From Adiantum capillus-veneris (taxonomy: Eukaryota > Streptophyta > Polypodiopsida > Polypodiales > Pteridaceae), in NCBI GenBank assembly GCA_014529385.2, contig CM043967.1, positions 128,563,182 to 128,627,181 on the forward strand: a stretch of 64,000 bases of DNA. Reading direction: 5' to 3'. The notes under the pieces were generated by a model, which saw only the letters and a list, made by a program, of their open reading frames with translations, was not told where the DNA came from and did no database searches. Position 1 is the first letter of the stretch. Each line of letters opens with the position of its first letter. Below are positions 1-10,466 of the stretch, in pieces. Both the position numbers and the translations under genes were made by a program.

Positions 1-489
1 AAAAATGACCATGGCTAGCCCTTGAGCGTTTGAAAAAGAAAGGCCCCATTAGCCCCGGCCCCAGTCTTTGATATATATATATATATATATAGGAAGAGGA
101 GACCTCCATAGCTTCCTTTCAAGTGAAAGAATAGAGTACCTCATACTATATATATACCTCAAGTCTAGAGCTCGAAAGGAAGCATGTGGATTTAGGTTTC
201 ACCCTTTCCTTCCACTAGCTTCCTTGGACTTTCCCCTTCTTTGCCTACACGCCCAACTAGAATTTGACTATTTTGGGGGCCATGAGAGTTTTTGGTAGCC
301 AAATTGTGTTTTGTAAAGCACACCAACTTCCTTTGAATGATACGCTTGATTTGAGCTATCATAGGAATTATTCCATCTCACGCACATAAACAAGAGGTAA
401 AAACACAAACAAACAAACAAACAAAACCAAGTAAAATGACCAAAATCTCTAGTGGAGAGACCTCTTAGAGTACTCATCAATCAACACTT
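1..489. other. AT-rich flank with two microsatellites, no gene
   Basis: No supportable coding region. An (AT)n tract runs from about 71 to 91 and a (CAAA)n tract from about 404 to 425. The stretch lies directly upstream of the Ty3 relic that starts near 490 and may be its LTR or leader, but no second LTR copy is present to prove it. Confidence 0.5.
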
Positions 490-1777
490 TTGGGATACGC
501 GCCTCACATGTATTTGCGCTCTAGAGGAGTGATAGAGTTCGGTCCGTTAAAGAGTGCTTTGAATTGCATGAGAACCCATTATCCACCAACGTTAGGTTTT
601 GGACCTTTGGTTGGAACCCAAGGTAGTGCAACTCAAGACCCTCATATCACATCTAGTGACTCTTCCTTTGACTAGGACATCATGGAGGGATATCCTACAC
701 AAAACCCTAAAAGTTTAAGTCAAGACATGCATTCCTTTGCCCCAAGGCACAGGTTTAGCGACATAAAAGAGACCTTTAGTTGAGCCACCCGACCGTTCAG
801 AGCCTTGAAGTGAACAAGGGCAATGGGGAGGTAGATTCGCCTTTCAATTCTCCTGTAGACCTTGTACTCCCTAAGAGTGCCCATGTTGACATGCTACCTA
901 CTCCATTCATTAACGACCCTATTGAGCCATCACCCCCTGTGGTTCTCGATGGTAGGAGTCTTGCCGAATTGCAAGAGATTGAACGATATATGCAAGCAAC
1001 GAGGGAGAGGATAATTGATAACTTATGAATGATAGAACAAAGTCAATCCATGGAAGCAAAGACCCCTATGACATAACCATGCCAGCCGAGAAATCGAGTG
1101 CTCCCAAGATAGCAGTCATGGAGGGTCAGGTGATGAGGAGCCATAATCCTTCCACTTCAAGGGGAACCTCTAGCACGCCAAGCTTAGAGGGGATAATTCT
1201 CACACAACTTAATTGAAAGTATGCCCTACAAGTTGAGACGCTGACCGACATGTACACACGCTGCAGATACCGTGTGGGGTGGTTAGAGGTGGTACAATCC
1301 ACATTTGGGGCCACAAATTTAGAGAAACATCAACGGATAATCTGTGATTTCATCCATGGTGTCATCCAATTAGGGAGGAAATACCAAGGAATTAACATTC
1401 CTTCAATGAGTTCTATGAGATTCTTGGGTATGGGAAAGGCCAAACAACCAACCCTATCACAAATGGAGACTCCCTCAGTGAGTCCCATTGATCCTTCATA
1501 TGTTGTTTTGCCTGGAGTCTCAATACCCTCTGAACTCACAAGCAATAGTTTCACACTCCCAAATTCAGCTCATCTTTCCCTCGAAGAATCTACGGATATT
1601 GTGAATGTCCCACCAAAAAGTACACCTTGGACCTCATTCACAAGTAAAGCACCACTACATAGTAGCACAATTCCCACAATAATACCTACAAGTGTACATC
1701 AATCATATATACCTATGGGTCCTCATACCCATGTAGCTCCCAGACCCTCGATTTTTTTGACACCCTACACTCCATAA
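490..1777 (+). pseudogene. Decayed N-terminal part of a Ty3-type gag region
   Basis: Several open stretches on the + strand (490-675, 780-1028, 1025-1216, 1250-1777) are separated by stops and frame changes. The longest is rich in Pro, Ser and Thr. I do not recognise a domain here. The assignment rests on position: a retrotransposon gag domain follows on the same strand at 2068 and a protease-like segment at 3638. It could equally be leader sequence that happens to be open. Confidence 0.4.
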
Positions 1778-2067
1778 CCACCATATCCGAGTACTCATTC
1801 TAGTGGAGCCATACCAACTAGTAATTAAAATGTTATATACTATGTCTTCTATGCCTAGGGCCACACATATGGACTTTGGGCCATCACATGGCACAAAATC
1901 ATACCCGGCTTGGGACCTGAGGATCACCCGTATGCCTAACCGAATGCATATCCTCACTATATGTTCTCACTCTGGTGACTTGGCAACATTCCTTAAGCTA
2001 TCGGTCGATCTATTGCTAAAAATATACGTAACACGCCGGATGAGAGGTTATAAATAAGGTAGTACAA

Positions 2068-2495
2068 GTGGCCAAGATCACACAAAAATACAGTGGGGAC
2101 TGGGATTCTAGAAAGCATATTCAGGTATTTGAGCATGCATATGATTCCTTGGAAGAGCACAATGAGCTGCATAAATACAAAGCTTTGAGCTTGACTCTAA
2201 GTGGGAAGGCAGGGGATTGGTATAGGACCTTAAGGATGGAAGATAAAACGATTTACCGTACTCTTTACAGATTGTTCCTAAAGGAGTATATACGAGAGGG
2301 AGTGATTTGGGGTGTAGCATCTCAGCTCCAAAAAGCCCAATGACTAGAGGACGGGGAGTCACTGAGAGACTTTATTACTCGCTTGAAGTATTTGCATTCT
2401 CATTGTAATCCAAATGAGCATTTCAATAATAACCAATTGGTCGATAGATTCACAGGGGAGTACGACATTAGGATATCTATAATGGCCTAGTCTTT
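2068..2495 (+). pseudogene. Retrotransposon gag domain, broken
   Basis: The conceptual protein has the fold pattern of the plant Ty3 gag core: an early helix with W and F, then KALSLTLSGKAGDWYRTL, then a segment SLRDFITRLKYLHSHC after a stop at about 2341. A-W-(Y/F) followed by F-x-R-(L/F) is typical of this family. At least two stops interrupt the frame, so no functional protein is expected. In a working element this would be the capsid that packages the RNA. It belongs to the same relic as the protease remnant at 3638. Confidence 0.65.
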
Positions 2496-2555
2496 AGAGG
2501 TATCACCACTTGGGATGTAGTCACCACTAATGCTATCCAATCAGAGGATAATTTA

Positions 2556-2900
2556 ATGGTTCAAGGAGAAAGAGCGCTTGTTGAGCCTAAATCTACTAGC
2601 TTGCAAGCATCATGGCATGAGCCAATGACCATAAAGCCTATTGTTAAAAAGAAAAATATATATAAGATAACTTTAGAAGATCTCACTAAGGCCATTCAAG
2701 AAAGTCTTAGAGATAATCTTGACTCACAAAACAATCATATGTATCCAACATGGGAACAACAATGGTGCTCAATTTCTTTGGTCCATATATCACTAGTGAA
2801 TGCCCTACATTTAGAGTAAAATTCAATGGGAGTTTCAATGCACGTGGTAGGTATGGTCACCAAGCTAAGGATTGTATAGTGTTCAAATGTGTGATGGAAA
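2556..2900 (+). pseudogene. gag linker and degenerate zinc knuckle
   Basis: An 87-aa stretch (2556-2819) continues the relic. Just after its stop, the reading NARGRYGHQAKDCIVFK (about 2845-2895) keeps the G-H and final C of a CCHC zinc knuckle, but the first two cysteines are gone. This places it between the gag core and the protease, as expected in a Ty3 element, and shows that the nucleic-acid-binding motif has decayed. Confidence 0.4.
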
Positions 2901-3637
2901 ATAGTTCACCCTTGGACTAAACAGATTCACTCGAGTTCCTACATTGATGCCTACCCCACCTATTGTAAAAGTATCACAACACATGATTCCTAGAGCCCAA
3001 AATGTTCCTCAAGCTACATCGATACCAGCTTCAGTGCTAGGACTTCAACCCCCACATCCAAGAGGCACCTATGTGAATCATATGGTTGAGAGCCATCTAG
3101 TGCTTGTTTGGAAGGCTGTCAGGAAGATATAGACTCTAATATTGCCTATGGGATGGATTCATGATGAGCCGCAATGGACAACCCTTTGAACATAGGAAGA
3201 AGATTGGAACTTACCCAAACCCTATAAAGGAGATCGAGTGAGTCAAGCAATTAAGGAGTTTGGTAGATGAGACCCAAAGGAAGCTAGAAACAACACCTAG
3301 AAAGGTCAAAATTATAGACACAATGTTTCCTACACAAAATCAATCTCATAAAGACCATATGCCAATAGCCATACCTATCATCATCCAAGAAGAAAGTGGC
3401 TTTAAGTCATTGTAAAGTGGGTATACTCCCTTTTGTTGGAGATGTTTACAGACGGATTACCTTACCCTATTGAAGAAATGGAGATCCCATCTTCCCCATG
3501 TAGGGATTGAAGCCCATAAAAAATTTGTTAAATATTGCCAAATGGATTTCATGGCTTCAGAAGTTAGAACCATCATGTCTAAACTATATGGAGACCCCAA
3601 GATATTTCTAGTTGTTTGAGCTTTCCTCGATGGAGAT

Positions 3638-3960
3638 TTGAACGTTGGGTTGCCACAATTTTCATTGATAGATAGGTCTAATGAAGTGCCAATAGAGGAG
3701 GAAACCTTATATCCACAACCCAACCTAGATAATAACTCTGTTTTTGAAATACCTGTTAACAAGTTGGGACAGTACTTTAAAGGCGATGAATCCAATGCGA
3801 CCCTACCAATCTCTACCGAAGGATTAACGATGAAGGAAATCCTTGACGGTGGTGTTGGGATTAGTATTGTAACTAAAAATTGTTGGGAATCTAGAGGAGA
3901 CCTTACCTTAGGACTACAAACATAGTGGTAAAGATGGACAATGGGACCATTGTTTTAAAC
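3638..3960 (+). pseudogene. Aspartic protease remnant of Ty3 relic
   Basis: The segment reads MKEILDGGVGISIVTKNCWE, close to the (A/V)LLDGG(S/A)G(I/V)NI(M/I) active-site loop of plant Ty3 proteases, where D-G-G replaces D-T/S-G. After a stop near 3923 the frame continues with a VKMDNGTIV segment followed by LLGCEV, like the second strand of the retropepsin fold. No reverse transcriptase follows, because element 1 begins at 4191. The relic is inactive. Confidence 0.55.
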
Positions 3961-6008
3961 CTATTGGGATGCGAGGTTTCTTTTCATCTCTTTTGTGAAC
4001 AACTCCTTTCACCTCATGTGTCAAGCCATCACTATGAAAAGAACCAAGTGTTTACCGCACTGTTTTACCGTGTTTTGTAGACAGAAGGTGCAAATTCAAG
4101 TAGAGAAACAAGAGAGAGGAGGCCCAGGGTTTTTTGTGTTTAAAATATTATCGTCACTTTTTCCGCTATTATTACCACATTTATTATCGCTGTTATTAGC
4201 CGTTTTTTGGCTCTCCATAATTGCCATACTAAGTTACTCCACCCTACCAAATAAACCCAAACGCTATGGCTATCCCTGACATTTCACTGTACATAGGCGT
4301 GTGTGAGTTAGGGGGCTTTTCCCATATCTTCTTAAAAACCCTCAGCTAGCTAGTCACTGGGCTAGGTGAGCAAAAAAAATAAAAAAAATAAAAGTATATT
4401 ATGGCCTCTTTGTGTGTAAATATTTCATTGTATATATGGCCTAAATATAGGGATTTTTTATAATTATTTTGGTATTTTATTTAAATATTTCTACTTAGGT
4501 GTGTGTTTTATTAAACCTATGTACACCTTCTTTCATCCTCTTACACCATAATTATATTTTTTGCCAATATGTACATACTCTAACCTCATATTTTTTCTTT
4601 ATACAAATCACTCCCACATTTTCACCCTCACCCTCGTGAAAACAAAAAATTGATTTCTACTCATTGGTTACTTTTATTATATTATTTACTTGCATACCTT
4701 TTTCTCTTTCACCCAAAATAATTCAAGGAGGGACCATATCATATGATTCCAATATCTTTCCATATCCATAACTCCTCCATATTTTTTTTATTATTTTTAC
4801 TCATTATTCTAACACCATGTGCTCATTGAGCTAAAGTCCATGAATAGTCCATACACTAGTCCCACCATGTATATATTTCTTATTTCACCAATAATCCTCC
4901 TCCATGCATGGGTCAAGGGAAACTTGAATGCTTTGTATTATAATATGACAAAGGAGGGGCTCACTCTTGGATGCATTGTACAAATTCAACAAAGGAGGGG
5001 GCCACTAAAAGACTTTTGCAGGCATAAAAAACAGGCTTTTTAGTGATAATTTTGGCACCTATCTCCACTCCGAATTTGGAGCGGTGGTCAAAAGAGAAAA
5101 TGTAGCCCACGCTTTGCATAATCACCTCAAATTTTTTCATGATTTTTGGAGCTACCAGCGGTGAGCTATGATTTTTTGAGTGGACCCCAGTCTGCCCACT
5201 TTTCTCACAAGTAGCCCATAGTCTTCTCTCACCTCTTTCCACTTCTACACACACACACACACACACACACATTTCTCTCAATCCCTCACTCAAACCTGCA
5301 CCTTCCATGGCTTCTCCCACCCTCTCCACCATTACCCTTCTCTCTCATCCCTATAGTTCTTTTATGAACCTCTACATACATACACCCTCTCCATGTCTCT
5401 CTCTATTGCTTCTATGTTACAATTTCATTTACCTCTCCTAAAATATCTAAAATTCAGCATCTTAACCATGATAACTTCTGCAAATTGAGGATTTTTCATC
5501 AACAAATCCTCTTTTCATCGTGGTGGTCAACCGTGGCGGCGGCGTAAAGAAGCGAAGAAGAAGAAGAAGACAAGCGGTCATTTTTTCCACAATCTACACA
5601 AGGGTGAGTTCAAGCTTCTTCAAAGCTTCACCATCTCAATGATTCTCTTTTAATTCACCCCTCTTACTTCATCAAATCAACTCACTCTACCCATTGTAAA
5701 TGTAACATTAACTTTCTAGTGATTACTAACGACTAACATACTAACACAAAATAGCATTGACCTAACCATAAAAGACACCTCACCTCAAGACATGTATAGT
5801 AACTCTCTCTCTGTCTCTCTCCCTCTCCCCTTCTTTAAAACTTACTTTCACCTTATCTACCATCAATAATGCTTTCTTTTGAGCCCACACCCATGACTCA
5901 AGCAGACAAAGAAGGCCCGCAATGTTTTGATATTCAAAAAAATCATAATCCTGATTTGTTAGTTTGTAAATTAAGATTTCCAATAATCTTAATGAGGGGT
6001 CTCCAACC

Positions 6009-6016
6009 TATAAATA
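6009..6016 (+). promoter_or_regulatory. TATA box in 5' LTR of element 1
   Basis: TATAAATA within the context CCTATAAATAGG. The same motif is kept in the 3' LTR (15631-15638), in the solo LTR (26827-26834, - strand) and in the element 2 LTR (38575-38582). This conservation marks it as the likely RNA polymerase II promoter of the family. Confidence 0.75.
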
Positions 6017-6218
6017 GGCCCCTCTCCTTCTTGTAAAACAACCTCCAACATCTCACATAGCACCCCAACACTCTATGCGCGAGGAGAGACTTAGGTGTAG
6101 CAACCACTTGTGAGCTTCACTCTTGGTGTGAGAGAAGCTTTCAAGCTACACATTGCAAGTGAGAGAGCGTGAGTTTCACAAATCTCAAAAACACTATTGT
6201 ATATGCTCCTTTATCATC

Positions 6219-6224
6219 AATAAA
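6219..6224 (+). promoter_or_regulatory. AATAAA polyadenylation signal in LTR
   Basis: AATAAA lies about 210 bases downstream of the TATA box, a plausible distance for the R region of a plant LTR. It recurs at the equivalent place in the 3' LTR. Confidence 0.5.
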
Positions 6225-6860
6225 TTGAGGTTTGGTGCATTCAAAGGCGTGATTCGACGTTCAAATCTTTGTCCTTCCATTTGTGCAATACGGTTTGGTG
6301 AATTCAAGGTGACTTGTGTATTTTGAGTTTTTATCAGTTGATCTTGATTTTAGAAAGTGTTTTAGTGTGTTTTTCATTGCCAATTTTGTGTCCATTGTAA
6401 GAGGGTATTGTGGTGAGAGGTCTCCCACACCCTAAGACAGTGTGTGTGTGTTTTGGCAATGTTTAGCAATCACTAAGCATTGAGTGAGTTTTATACAAGT
6501 TCTACAATAGCATCATAACGAACCATCTCCATTTGCAAGTCACAAATAAGGTATTACGCAAGATCCTTTTCTCTCTCTCTTCCCTTTGCTCTAGCTCTCT
6601 CTGGTCCAGTTTGTGTGTGTCTTGGTGTGAGGTTGTTTGTGTGTGTTGTGTGGTGCATCTTCTTGGTTGTGCCAAAATCTCTCTTGCGTCCTAGTTCGCA
6701 TACCATAACTAGGTGGTGCCCCTATCTTGTTTGGGTTTGGCTGTGGGTTTGTTGTTGTGTTGTGCTTGTGGTTGCCCCATCCCCAATTGAGCAGCACGGG
6801 AGCCTTGAGGGGTGTTTAGAGGTCGCCTCTCTTGTTGCCCGCCTCGGACCGCCTCAATTT

Positions 6861-6876
6861 TGGTGCCCCCACTGAG
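6861..6876 (+). other. Primer binding site of element 1
   Basis: TGGTGCCCCCACTGAG begins four bases after the LTR end and starts with TGG, complementary to a tRNA CCA end. The identical 16 bases occur at 39383-39398 after the LTR of element 2. I do not name the tRNA. Confidence 0.7.
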
Positions 6877-6934
6877 AACAGGCTTGTGTATCTTTTTGTG
6901 TAGGTTCAACCTTTAGCATAGTCAAGTAGGTTGC

Positions 6935-7147
6935 ATGAATCACGAGAATTTGTATGATCCTTTCATTCCCATTGCAAGGCAAAAGGTACACATAATTGTT
7001 AGTACTAAGTTGCAATTTCAGCGAGTAATTCGTAGGATTTTAGGTCCTCTTAGGTTGGCCGAGATAAACGCTTCAGTAAACCCTTTTATTTTTCCTCTGA
7101 TTAGGTACGACCTTAGTTTGGACGTCTATATTTTTGTTTTGTTTTGA
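6935..7147 (+). CDS. Leader ORF A1, unknown function (70 aa)
   Basis: A small ORF between the PBS and gag. It is conserved in element 2 (39454-39648), with few substitutions, and starts at the same MNHENLYDPF. It is a diverged duplicate of the next ORF: both share a block S-(T/R)-K-(L/I)-x-F-Q, then AEI-x-AS-x-NP and PLI-x-Y, then a hydrophobic end ending F-x-LF. No known domain recognised. Ogre-type Tat elements carry an extra ORF upstream of gag, so the position has precedent, but I see no sequence link to it. No signal peptide or clear membrane span. Confidence 0.55.
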   Translation: MNHENLYDPFIPIARQKVHIIVSTKLQFQRVIRRILGPLRLAEINASVNPFIFPLIRYDLSLDVYIFVLF

Positions 7148-7168
7148 GTATTAGGTCATGCATAGACC

Positions 7169-7387
7169 ATGGATAATGGTCCAGGAATAGAGGTTTTCCC
7201 CTTCCATTTCACTCCACACATTAGAATAAACATTGCAATTAGTAGAAAAATCCATTTTCAACAACGTATGGTATTCATGTTTGGTGCCCAAAGAGCAGGA
7301 GAAATTCTTGCATCACCAAACCCTGTCATTCTACCTCTCATCAACTACCACACTTCTTTTGATGTACATGTGTTCATTTTATTTTAA
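7169..7387 (+). CDS. Leader ORF A2, duplicate of A1 (72 aa)
   Basis: It begins MDNGPGIEVFPFHF and ends at TAA 7385-7387, 21 bases after A1. The central block FGAQRAGEILASPNPVILPLINY corresponds to LGPLRLAEINASVNPFIFPLIRY in A1. A near-identical copy lies at 39688-39906 in element 2. Conservation of both frames in two diverged elements supports translation, perhaps as separate peptides or through a spliced or recoded product. Function unknown. Confidence 0.55.
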   Translation: MDNGPGIEVFPFHFTPHIRINIAISRKIHFQQRMVFMFGAQRAGEILASPNPVILPLINYHTSFDVHVFILF

Positions 7388-7490
7388 AATGAAGTGCAGC
7401 CCGACAAAGTAGTGTGTATGTTTGTTTTTTCTTTGTCCAAGTTGTTACAAGAAACAAAAAAACGATCATTTATTCTAACTGGGAATGTGT

Positions 7491-7969
7491 GTGCAGTGAA
7501 AGTTCAATCCTTAGAGATCTAGCTCTATTACCAATTGAGTTGTAGGAGCAAGTAGTAAGGCGTCTCCCTCATAACAAGAGGGTGGTGAAGTTAAGACGGA
7601 AGGTCCTACGCGTGGATTCCATTTTCCTCTTGTTGTTGGGCACTAAGGAAGACCGCGCATTCATCCAACTAGTGTGTGCCCTAAGATTGGTAAATAGAGT
7701 GAAATTTGGCGTTTGGCGAGTGCATTTCACCATTGAAGGAAGACTCTTCAGGAAACTTGCGGCCAGAGTTCATGCTTCATAGACTCACATTTGGTGAATT
7801 TTTCCCTCATTTGCGTCTTATTAATAGTCTTCCTTTCGCTTTCAACAAAGGAGATAGGGAGCTATTCAGAGCTTGTCTTAATAAAGAGAGCATAGAGAAG
7901 ATTGCAAATTTGTATAAATTCTCATCCTTCTCTACTTTCTATGACACTTTGTTCATAGAGACATTGTAA
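7491..7969 (+). pseudogene. Leader ORF B1, broken duplicate of B2
   Basis: The reading VQSLRDLALLPIEL, a stop, then VVRRLPHNKRV continues to a block with FIQLVCALRLVNRVKF, shifts frame near 7740, and ends with LTFGEFFPHLRLINSLPF and FNKGDRELFRACLNKE. These blocks align in order with B2 (8016-8474): VESLNLANL, IVRRLPHSDCV, FIQTACALGIVEQVQF, LSFEEFQPFLELINSLPF. B1 is therefore a tandem duplicate that has acquired a stop and a frameshift. The region is absent from element 2. Confidence 0.6.
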
Positions 7970-8015
7970 ATCTCTTTATGCTTTTGAATGATTTAACCAT
8001 AATCCTAAGGAGTTT

Positions 8016-8474
8016 TTGTCCAGGAATTTTGTAGCACAAGTGGAGTCTTTAAATCTTGCAAACTTGATTGGAATTGATGAGGATGTTCTTTATGAAATTG
8101 TGAGAAGGTTGCCTCACTCCGACTGTGTGGAACTCGAAGGAAAGGAGCTCCTAGTCAATTGCTACTTTCTCACGGCCTTCGACGAGCATGAAGATCTAGT
8201 TTTTATACAAACCGCTTGTGCATTGGGAATTGTAGAGCAAGTGCAATTTATCACTTGGGACGTGGTTGCTCTTTTGGATCCAGAAAATGAAGTTCTAGAG
8301 ATTTCTGTTTATCGCCTTAGCTTTGAAGAATTTCAACCCTTCTTAGAGCTCATCAATAGTCTACCCTTTTGTTTTGATCAAACAAATCGAGACCTTATTG
8401 AAGCTTGGATAGCTGAAGAAGAAAACCTAGAGTGGTATTTTCTCACTTCTTCATTTGCAGGCGAGTGGTTCTAG
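8016..8474 (+). CDS. Leader ORF B2, unknown acidic protein (152 aa)
   Basis: An intact 152-aa frame ending 49 bases before gag. It is acidic and predicted alpha-helical, without Cys clusters, membrane spans or a motif I recognise. A tandem, broken relative (B1) lies just upstream. In element 2 only 87 bases separate A2 from gag, so the whole B pair is missing there and was either gained by element 1 or lost from element 2. The first codon is not a clear ATG; the frame is open from about 8001. Possible roles (RNA binding, capsid accessory, captured host fragment) cannot be separated from sequence alone. Confidence 0.55.
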   Translation: MSRNFVAQVESLNLANLIGIDEDVLYEIVRRLPHSDCVELEGKELLVNCYFLTAFDEHEDLVFIQTACALGIVEQVQFITWDVVALLDPENEVLEISVYRLSFEEFQPFLELINSLPFCFDQTNRDLIEAWIAEEENLEWYFLTSSFAGEWF

Positions 8475-8523
8475 ATCTCTATTGTATCCCTTATTGTAAC
8501 TCGTGTTGTAATCTTTCATAATA

Positions 8524-10353
8524 ATGGAGAGCCAACGCCAAATGTCTGGATATCCTCTTTTCTTTGGAGAGCCTGGAGAGGATGCAGAATTATTTTTAGC
8601 AAATTTCAAGATGTCTTGCCGTATCAAGAGGATAGTAACCGATCAAGAACGTGTAGAAATGTTTGAGGTGGTCCTTAGGAAAGATGCTAGTACTTGGTTT
8701 GACTCTTTGCCTGAGGAAGTTAAGGGGAATTACACAGAAGTTTTAAATCGTTTCAAGAGATACTTCTTTGATCCCCAAAACACTCAAAAACTATGGCAAG
8801 ACATTGTTTCTCATAAGCAAAAAGACTTAGATGACTACTACTTGTACAAGCAAGAGTTCCTACGTCTTTGGGCTCTATGGATACGAAATGTTGCTAACCC
8901 TGGTGATGGTGCAGAATTTATAAAGAAGGAGAGGTTCATAGCCGGACTCTTTCCTGACCTTAAGGTAAAAGTTGAGGCGGGTGCACCTGCTACCTTTGAT
9001 GCAGCTGAAACTAGGGCTGCTGAGAAATATAGGAAACTCAAGTGCTTAAGGGGGGAGGTTCCAATAGAAGGTCTTAGACCCAAAGGTAAGTCACAAGCAT
9101 CAACATCGAGGGAGCTTCCTGAGGTAACGGCGGAAGTAATTGAGAAGTTAAACGAATCTTTAAGCAGCCTGTCAATTCACCTTGCACAAGCTGTAGGTCC
9201 AAAGGGACAAGCAAAGAAGTCTGAAGAGCGAGATCCACGACCTAGGAGAGTCTTGCAATGTTGGAATTGCGGAGAGTCTGGACATGGGATGTATAATTGT
9301 CCTTGGCCCCGTGGGGAGCCAGGGAGGCCTAACTTGAATTACCCAGTGATGAATGCAGGTGAAGGAACTGGTCAACAACCAAGGCTTCTACAAAGGCCAA
9401 ATGGACCAAGACCACCTCCACAAGGGGTAGAAGGAGTTCCACCTTTGCCAGATCCAAATGTGCATGTGGTAGAGGTGACAAATTCAAATGAGGTTGACAT
9501 GGAAGCCAATGGAATTAAGCGTGGCCGAGGAAAAGGTAAAGAGAAAGAAGGAGTCACATCACAGAGTGACCATGGACAAGGCAAGAAGGCAAAGGGAACC
9601 AAGGAAACCAAGAGGACTCGACGTCGTATCAACCTCCAAGACTTCCCTCTTGGACATGGTATGGCTCCGTACAACTTGTTGGAAGACATGAGAGGTAAGG
9701 GTCCTGATATTTCATGGCCTCAATTTCTTGCATTATGTCCACAAGTTAGGAGGGATTTAACAAGGGCACTTAGCACTAGGAGAAAGGTAAAAGAGAGTGT
9801 GCCTGTTGTAAAAATTGCACAAGCTGAAATGAATGAGGACATTACACCGGTGCTAGACTGTTACATCAAAGGGAGATTGGTTAGGAAAGGTCTAGTGGAT
9901 GGGGGTGCACAAATTTGCATCATGACAGAGGGACTCATGCAAAGACTAGGCATGCACATCCATGAGACACCTGAAATCAAAGTGAAAATGGCAAACAATA
10001 GCAAGGCTAGGTGCGTAGGAATTTGTAAAAACGTTTTTGTGGAGGCCTTTGGCATTAAGAAGGCAGTGGATTTTTATGTTATGTCGACCAAGGGAAGTGG
10101 TTATCCATTTATCCTAGGAAGACCATGGCTAATGAAAATGCGAGCTTTGCAGGATTGGGAGAGTGGGAAATTAATTTGCAGGAATGACAATCATAAGAAG
10201 GTTGTCTTTGACATGAAGGAGCAACGCCAAGAGGAGCTCCATGAAGAATCATCTCAAAGTGAGACGGAAGAAGGTTGGACCGATAGCACTTCAGAAGAAG
10301 AAAGTAGCAGCAGCATTACTGAAGAGGAGTCTTCATCGAAGTCATGGGGGTAA
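8524..10353 (+). CDS. gag-pro: gag-protease polyprotein of element 1 (609 aa)
   Basis: A complete frame starting at ATG 8524. Residues about 10-175 form the retrotransposon gag capsid domain. The CCHC zinc knuckle is C246-x2-C249-x4-H254-x4-C259. Residues about 290-370 are Pro-rich then basic (linker). The aspartic protease follows with the active-site loop L-V-D459-G-G-A, D-G-G instead of the usual D-T/S-G, and the distal FILGRPWL motif. The C-terminus is Ser/Glu-rich. It packages the RNA and cleaves the polyproteins in cytoplasmic particles. Element 2 carries the homologous start at 39994. Pol is in a different frame about 110 bases downstream, so its expression would need re-initiation, frameshifting or splicing. 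Confidence 0.88.
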   Translation: MESQRQMSGYPLFFGEPGEDAELFLANFKMSCRIKRIVTDQERVEMFEVVLRKDASTWFDSLPEEVKGNYTEVLNRFKRYFFDPQNTQKLWQDIVSHKQKDLDDYYLYKQEFLRLWALWIRNVANPGDGAEFIKKERFIAGLFPDLKVKVEAGAPATFDAAETRAAEKYRKLKCLRGEVPIEGLRPKGKSQASTSRELPEVTAEVIEKLNESLSSLSIHLAQAVGPKGQAKKSEERDPRPRRVLQCWNCGESGHGMYNCPWPRGEPGRPNLNYPVMNAGEGTGQQPRLLQRPNGPRPPPQGVEGVPPLPDPNVHVVEVTNSNEVDMEANGIKRGRGKGKEKEGVTSQSDHGQGKKAKGTKETKRTRRRINLQDFPLGHGMAPYNLLEDMRGKGPDISWPQFLALCPQVRRDLTRALSTRRKVKESVPVVKIAQAEMNEDITPVLDCYIKGRLVRKGLVDGGAQICIMTEGLMQRLGMHIHETPEIKVKMANNSKARCVGICKNVFVEAFGIKKAVDFYVMSTKGSGYPFILGRPWLMKMRALQDWESGKLICRNDNHKKVVFDMKEQRQEELHEESSQSETEEGWTDSTSEEESSSSITEEESSSKSWG

Positions 10354-10466
10354 GGTTTAAGAATAAAGCCAAGCAGAGAGTGCAAGAGGAGAGAGAAGAG
10401 AACTCAAAGAGAGGAATGGAAGTGACAATTCAACAATAGAAAGGAAAAACAAGGAGTTCAAAGGAT

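Larger units (their letters stand above)
4191..6856 (+). repeat. 5' LTR of element 1
   Basis: It matches 13812-16477 along its whole length. The left edge differs slightly from the TGATAGCC start seen in the 3' LTR and the solo LTR: here it reads TGTTATTAGCC. It ends in CCTCA at 6856, four bases before the PBS. It contains an (AC)n tract at 5247-5271 that is shorter in the 3' LTR, and a GAA run at about 5553. Confidence 0.88.

Noticed and set aside
1803-2057. Separate small gene upstream of gag in the first relic
   Set aside because: No motif, overlapping open frames on both strands; more likely decayed gag leader.
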